This document shows, piece by piece, positions 61,047 through 64,000 of a DNA stretch of 64,000 bases. A model generated the notes under the pieces. That model was not told where the DNA came from. It searched no databases and saw nothing but the letters and a program-made list of their open reading frames with translations. The DNA is from CAVZLD01 sp964522605 (GTDB lineage: Bacteria; Planctomycetota; Planctomycetia; Pirellulales; Pirellulaceae). Location: NCBI GenBank assembly GCA_964522605.1, contig CAZFWV010000005.1, forward strand, positions 1 to 64,000. The letters are read 5' to 3'. Each line of letters starts with the position of its first letter. Position 1 is the stretch's first letter. The translations under genes and the position numbers were made by a program.

Positions 61047-62909
61047 TTATTGCCCACTGTCCGAATCGGCCGCGAACCGATGAGCAGCGGCCCGTTCGGG
61101 CTGGCCCAGCTTCTCGTAGGCTTCCGCGAGCAGTTGGTGAGTCTCCGCGGACTCCTTCATGCCGTTCAGCGCGTACTCGAGTTCCTGAACGGCTTCTTCG
61201 TACCGCCCCAACCGCACGAGGATTTGACCACGCGTCTCGTGGTACATGGGCTCATCCGGGCGAAGCTGTACCGCTTGGTCGGCAAAGGATAACGCCTCTT
61301 CGTCGGTTCCCTGGTCGCTCTTCATCAAAGTCCAGGCCAGATTGTTGAGCGACTGGGCGTCCTGAGGATTCATCGCACAGGCAGTTCGCAAGTATTTCAC
61401 TGCTAACATGAAATCGCGTTGTGATGCGGCCTCCGTACCCATGATCGCATACAGCAACTGCGGAGCCTGACCGGTTGGAAATAGTGACTCGAGAGAAGGC
61501 ACGGTTGCATCGCCCTGTGCGTTGGAGCGTTGCAGGCGTTCGCCTAGACGAATAAGCGATTCCTTATCGTCAGGGTCGAGTTGGCAGGCTCGAATCAGCA
61601 GTCGCATCTGTTCGTGCTCTTCAATTCGTTGTGCCTTCAACGAGTCTGCTCGTGACACGCACACGATACGTAGCTGTTCCTTCAGCGGCGCTTCATTCGG
61701 GTGCTCGGCAATCGCCCTCTCGAGAATTTGCTCAGCCCGTGCCGTGTCATTCATGATCAGGCAAGCGGTTGCCCAGATCTCGTATTCCACACTGCCGATC
61801 TTCGTTCCCTGCTGTTCCTTCCGTTGATAGAGCTCCAACACCTTCTGGACTTCGCGCTGTGCCGCATCCCATCGTCCTTGGCGTGCGTAAAGCTGCGCCA
61901 AAGTCAGTCCCTGTTCGGGTAGTCGCCTGACCACCTCACGTAGTTCCGTCAACGCGTCATCGAAGCGTCCAACGCGTTCAAAGTGCAGGGCGAGTAACGT
62001 TCGCGCTTCGGCATTCCCGGGCTCCCGATCGAGAGCAAAATGCAGGTGCCGTTCAGCCAATTGGTTGGCCTGTTCGTGCGACAGCTTTGTCTCGTGATTC
62101 AAATACCGTCGCGCCAACCAGACGTGCGCAGCCGGAAATCCTGCCTCACTCTCCGGCGCCAGATTCTTCATCTGTTCCAAGGCCTGTTGCTTGTTGCCTG
62201 ATTCAAATGCGTTGATTGCCGCCTGATACTCGACGGTATCGCTCATTGCACCGAGTTGATACAGTTTGCGAAAATATAGATCTGCGGCATCGTAATCCTT
62301 ATCCGTCAATGCCTCTTGCGCCGCCGCACGGTAGTGCCGTGCCTTGGCGACATTCCCGTAGAACGGCAGTCGAATCATGCAATAGGCCAATGGCAGGGCC
62401 AGCAAGAACGCGGGAATGCCACCGACAAGATGCCAGTAATGCCGCGTTGCCAGCCAACGTCCCGCGAAGACGAAGAAGATTCCAGCGACGGACCAGAGCG
62501 CCTCTCCGATCGCCGCGAACACCCGACGAACAGGCGCGGGCAGCAGCACGTTTCCCAGGCCACTCAAAACCCGCGTGGAGAATTTGACCAGACGCGACTC
62601 AAGGACCCGGCTTCGTCGCGCGACGTTCTTCGCACCCGTACCGACGGACGAATTGGCGATTCTTGTCGAGAAGATGCGGCCGACGCGCGCGACGTGCGCC
62701 TCGGTCTTGTGAACTCCAAAATGAATCGATTCACTCGTCTTTCGCAACCAGCGGGGCAGGACGAGTCGCTGCAGTTTACGCCGGAGTTTGCGATTCCATC
62801 TGTTGACCACTGCAAACCAAGATGTGAGCCACGATCCACTCAGTAAGTAACGCATCCTGCGGCGCCAGGAAGATCGGGGCGAGTGGTACGAATTCTGATG
62901 CATCAGCAT
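61047..62909 (-). CDS. Membrane protein with TPR repeats
   Basis: 620 residues from ATG 62909 (an ATG two codons later is equally possible). The longer upstream frame is read from repeat family F. The first 130 residues are very basic (RRMRYLLSG, RKLRRKLQRLVLPRWLRK), followed by two membrane segments at about 135-185 (ALWSVAGIFFVFAGRWLA; HLVGGIPAFLLALPLAYCMI). From about 190 the protein is a chain of TPR-like helix pairs (DYDAADLYFRKLYQLGAMSD; ALTELREVVRRLPEQGLTLA; DAQSLNNLAWTLMKSDQGTD; RYEEAVQELEYALNGMKESA). Likely a scaffold for a membrane complex; partner unknown. Confidence 0.87.
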   Translation of the reverse strand: MLMHQNSYHSPRSSWRRRMRYLLSGSWLTSWFAVVNRWNRKLRRKLQRLVLPRWLRKTSESIHFGVHKTEAHVARVGRIFSTRIANSSVGTGAKNVARRSRVLESRLVKFSTRVLSGLGNVLLPAPVRRVFAAIGEALWSVAGIFFVFAGRWLATRHYWHLVGGIPAFLLALPLAYCMIRLPFYGNVAKARHYRAAAQEALTDKDYDAADLYFRKLYQLGAMSDTVEYQAAINAFESGNKQQALEQMKNLAPESEAGFPAAHVWLARRYLNHETKLSHEQANQLAERHLHFALDREPGNAEARTLLALHFERVGRFDDALTELREVVRRLPEQGLTLAQLYARQGRWDAAQREVQKVLELYQRKEQQGTKIGSVEYEIWATACLIMNDTARAEQILERAIAEHPNEAPLKEQLRIVCVSRADSLKAQRIEEHEQMRLLIRACQLDPDDKESLIRLGERLQRSNAQGDATVPSLESLFPTGQAPQLLYAIMGTEAASQRDFMLAVKYLRTACAMNPQDAQSLNNLAWTLMKSDQGTDEEALSFADQAVQLRPDEPMYHETRGQILVRLGRYEEAVQELEYALNGMKESAETHQLLAEAYEKLGQPERAAAHRFAADSDSGQ

Positions 62910-62962
62910 GACTGGTTTCCAGTCCGTAGTTGTTAAGAAAGTGCTCGATCCAAGTAGCGCAC

Positions 62963-63072
62963 ACTTCAAAACCTCCCTCTCCCTCTGGGAGAAGGCCGGG
63001 GTGAGGGCCTGTTCGCCGCGGAATTCATCCCTCACCCAACCTCTCCCGGGAGCGGAGAGGAGTTTCGAAATG
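62963..63072. repeat. Inverted repeat pair, family F
   Basis: CCTCTGGGAGAAGGCCGGGG followed by TGAGGG (about 62963-63007) faces CCCTCACCCAACCTCTCCCG (from about 63029). This is a widespread bacterial intergenic repeat type. It lies upstream of the TPR protein start. Confidence 0.7.
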
Positions 63073-63172
63073 CGCGATTTCGTCCTGGCTGATTGGCTGC
63101 GCCGCCGTCAATAAACGCGCTCTAGATGAATCATTGCTGCGCCGCCGGCACGTTGCATGGCACGTTGCGCGT

Positions 63173-64000
63173 TTACCAGGTGCGGATAGAATCAACTTGC
63201 CTGAGGTGTCGAATAGAACGAATCTGCGGGCGAATCGCCTCGAATCGCTGACCATCGCAGGAGGCATCCGCCGAGCAAGCACCGCCATTGGATCCGCAAA
63301 CGTCGACAAGAGACTCCGAAACGCATTTGGTCAGAGTGCACGCCGGTGGTGAGAGTGGACGAATGAAGAGATTCCGAAACCAGATGTCCGTATTATGATC
63401 GGTGAGCATGATTCGGCCCAGGCGATTCGCACCGAAGCCTTCGCGTTCGGCAAACTTGCTCGCCGCCAATCGTTCGTTCCAGGACGTACTTCCCACGTCG
63501 GCGCACACAACCATCCGGCCGTTCATCCAGTGTTCGATATGATCGCCCTGCACCAGAATCCGCCCGCGATTGAATTGACCCGGTGAATGCAACTGGTAGG
63601 GTTGCTGGGGCGCATACAAGTCATACAACGAACCGGTCAATTGCACAGGACGCAAGCTTGGAAAGGCTGCGTCGTCGATCATCTGATATTCACATCCTAA
63701 CCATTGGCCATCGTAAGAGCGGACGCGGTATTTGATGCCACTGTTTCCGCGAGCGGCGACTTTCCACTCGAAAACAAGGTCGAAGTCGCCGTAATCTCGA
63801 TCTGTAATGATCTCACCTCCGCGCTGCCCCGACGAATCGAGGTGAATCGCCAACTCTTCGACCTTCCAGCCGCGCGCGACCGGCTTGCCATCCAGCGTCG
63901 TCCATCCTTGGAGCGTCAAACCGTCAAACAACGGATACCACCCTGCTGCGAGCGCACCGCAGGGCGCAAGCATCCCGCTCAGCAGCAGGAGACTCGCCCA
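63173..64000 (-). CDS. DUF1080 (3-keto-disaccharide hydrolase-type) exported protein, 5'-partial
   Basis: The frame runs off the right edge; codons before ATG 63973 read WASLLLLSG, so the hydrophobic signal (LLLLSGMLAPCGALAAG) is cut by the window end. The DUF1080 fold is clear: WYPLFDGLTLQGWTTLDGKP, GGEIITDRDYGDFDLVFEWK, GNSGIKYRVRSYDG, GCEYQMIDD and DIWFRNLFIRPL. This family has a LamG-like jelly roll and acts on modified disaccharides or binds glycans. After FIRPL there is an unexpected tail of about 60 residues with five cysteines (PPACTLTKCVSESLVDVCGS...), which does not resemble the family. The tail could be read-through after loss of the original stop. Confidence 0.88.
   Translation of the reverse strand, partial: WASLLLLSGMLAPCGALAAGWYPLFDGLTLQGWTTLDGKPVARGWKVEELAIHLDSSGQRGGEIITDRDYGDFDLVFEWKVAARGNSGIKYRVRSYDGQWLGCEYQMIDDAAFPSLRPVQLTGSLYDLYAPQQPYQLHSPGQFNRGRILVQGDHIEHWMNGRMVVCADVGSTSWNERLAASKFAEREGFGANRLGRIMLTDHNTDIWFRNLFIRPLSPPACTLTKCVSESLVDVCGSNGGACSADASCDGQRFEAIRPQIRSIRHLRQVDSIRTW

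Noticed and set aside
62910..63035. Upstream extension of the TPR protein to 63035
   Set aside because: The extra residues come from repeat family F and have no relation to the protein.

Overview
The window looks like part of a planctomycete chromosome or scaffold (Planctomycetota, probably a Pirellula/Rhodopirellula-like lineage; placement inferred from gene content, not from a marker gene). The signs are ECF sigma factors placed directly before Hanks-type Ser/Thr kinases, kinases fused to WD40 or TPR sensor regions, an N-terminal LEPR-XLL-type motif (FESLEVRELLAG), dockerin-like repeats on giant secreted proteins, a PEP-CTERM protein, a DUF1080 protein and Tat-exported sugar-type oxidoreductases. 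Base composition is moderately GC-rich. I see no tRNA, rRNA, CRISPR array, transposase or phage gene.

Layout. (1) 1-25083: one enormous secreted, multidomain, mostly beta-repeat protein, open at its 5' end and interrupted by two 100-N assembly gaps. It carries a cadherin-like domain, an embedded alpha/beta-hydrolase, galactose-binding-like domains, two RTX blocks, Calx-beta-like and pre-peptidase C-terminal-type domains, several families of internal repeats, two LamG-like domains and a C-terminal dockerin pair. (2) 25155-29060: ECF sigma factor plus membrane-anchored kinase with WD40 repeats, on the same strand right behind the giant gene. (3) 29341-32169 (minus): an acyl-thioester-reductase-like SDR and an aldehyde-dehydrogenase-family protein as a two-gene operon. 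(4) 32764-35023 (minus): Tat-exported aldo/keto reductase and enolase-superfamily enzyme. (5) 35764-39677: a LEPR-XLL/dockerin secreted protein converging on a double-LamG PEP-CTERM protein. (6) 39986-46124: a second ECF sigma factor with two TPR-type kinases, converging on a 1653-residue kinase with WD40 and TPR regions (46331-51292, minus). (7) 51910-57215 (minus): small membrane protein, large membrane protein, ABC ATPase and ABC permease, the last three translationally coupled or tightly spaced. (8) 57729-60923: large exported protein of unknown function; 61047-62909 (minus): membrane TPR protein; 63173-64000 (minus): DUF1080 protein running off the window.

The genes suggest a surface and signalling region: very large exported proteins with calcium- and dockerin-type modules, and sigma-factor/kinase pairs that could sense extracytoplasmic conditions. 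A direct link between kinases and surface proteins is inference from position only.

The most unusual non-coding feature is that nearly every intergenic space holds a short inverted pair of palindromes. At least six sequence families occur; two have the GTAG foot plus hairpin typical of REP/REPIN elements, and one shows a compensatory stem change between arms. One repeat fragment forms the last codons and the stop of a kinase gene.
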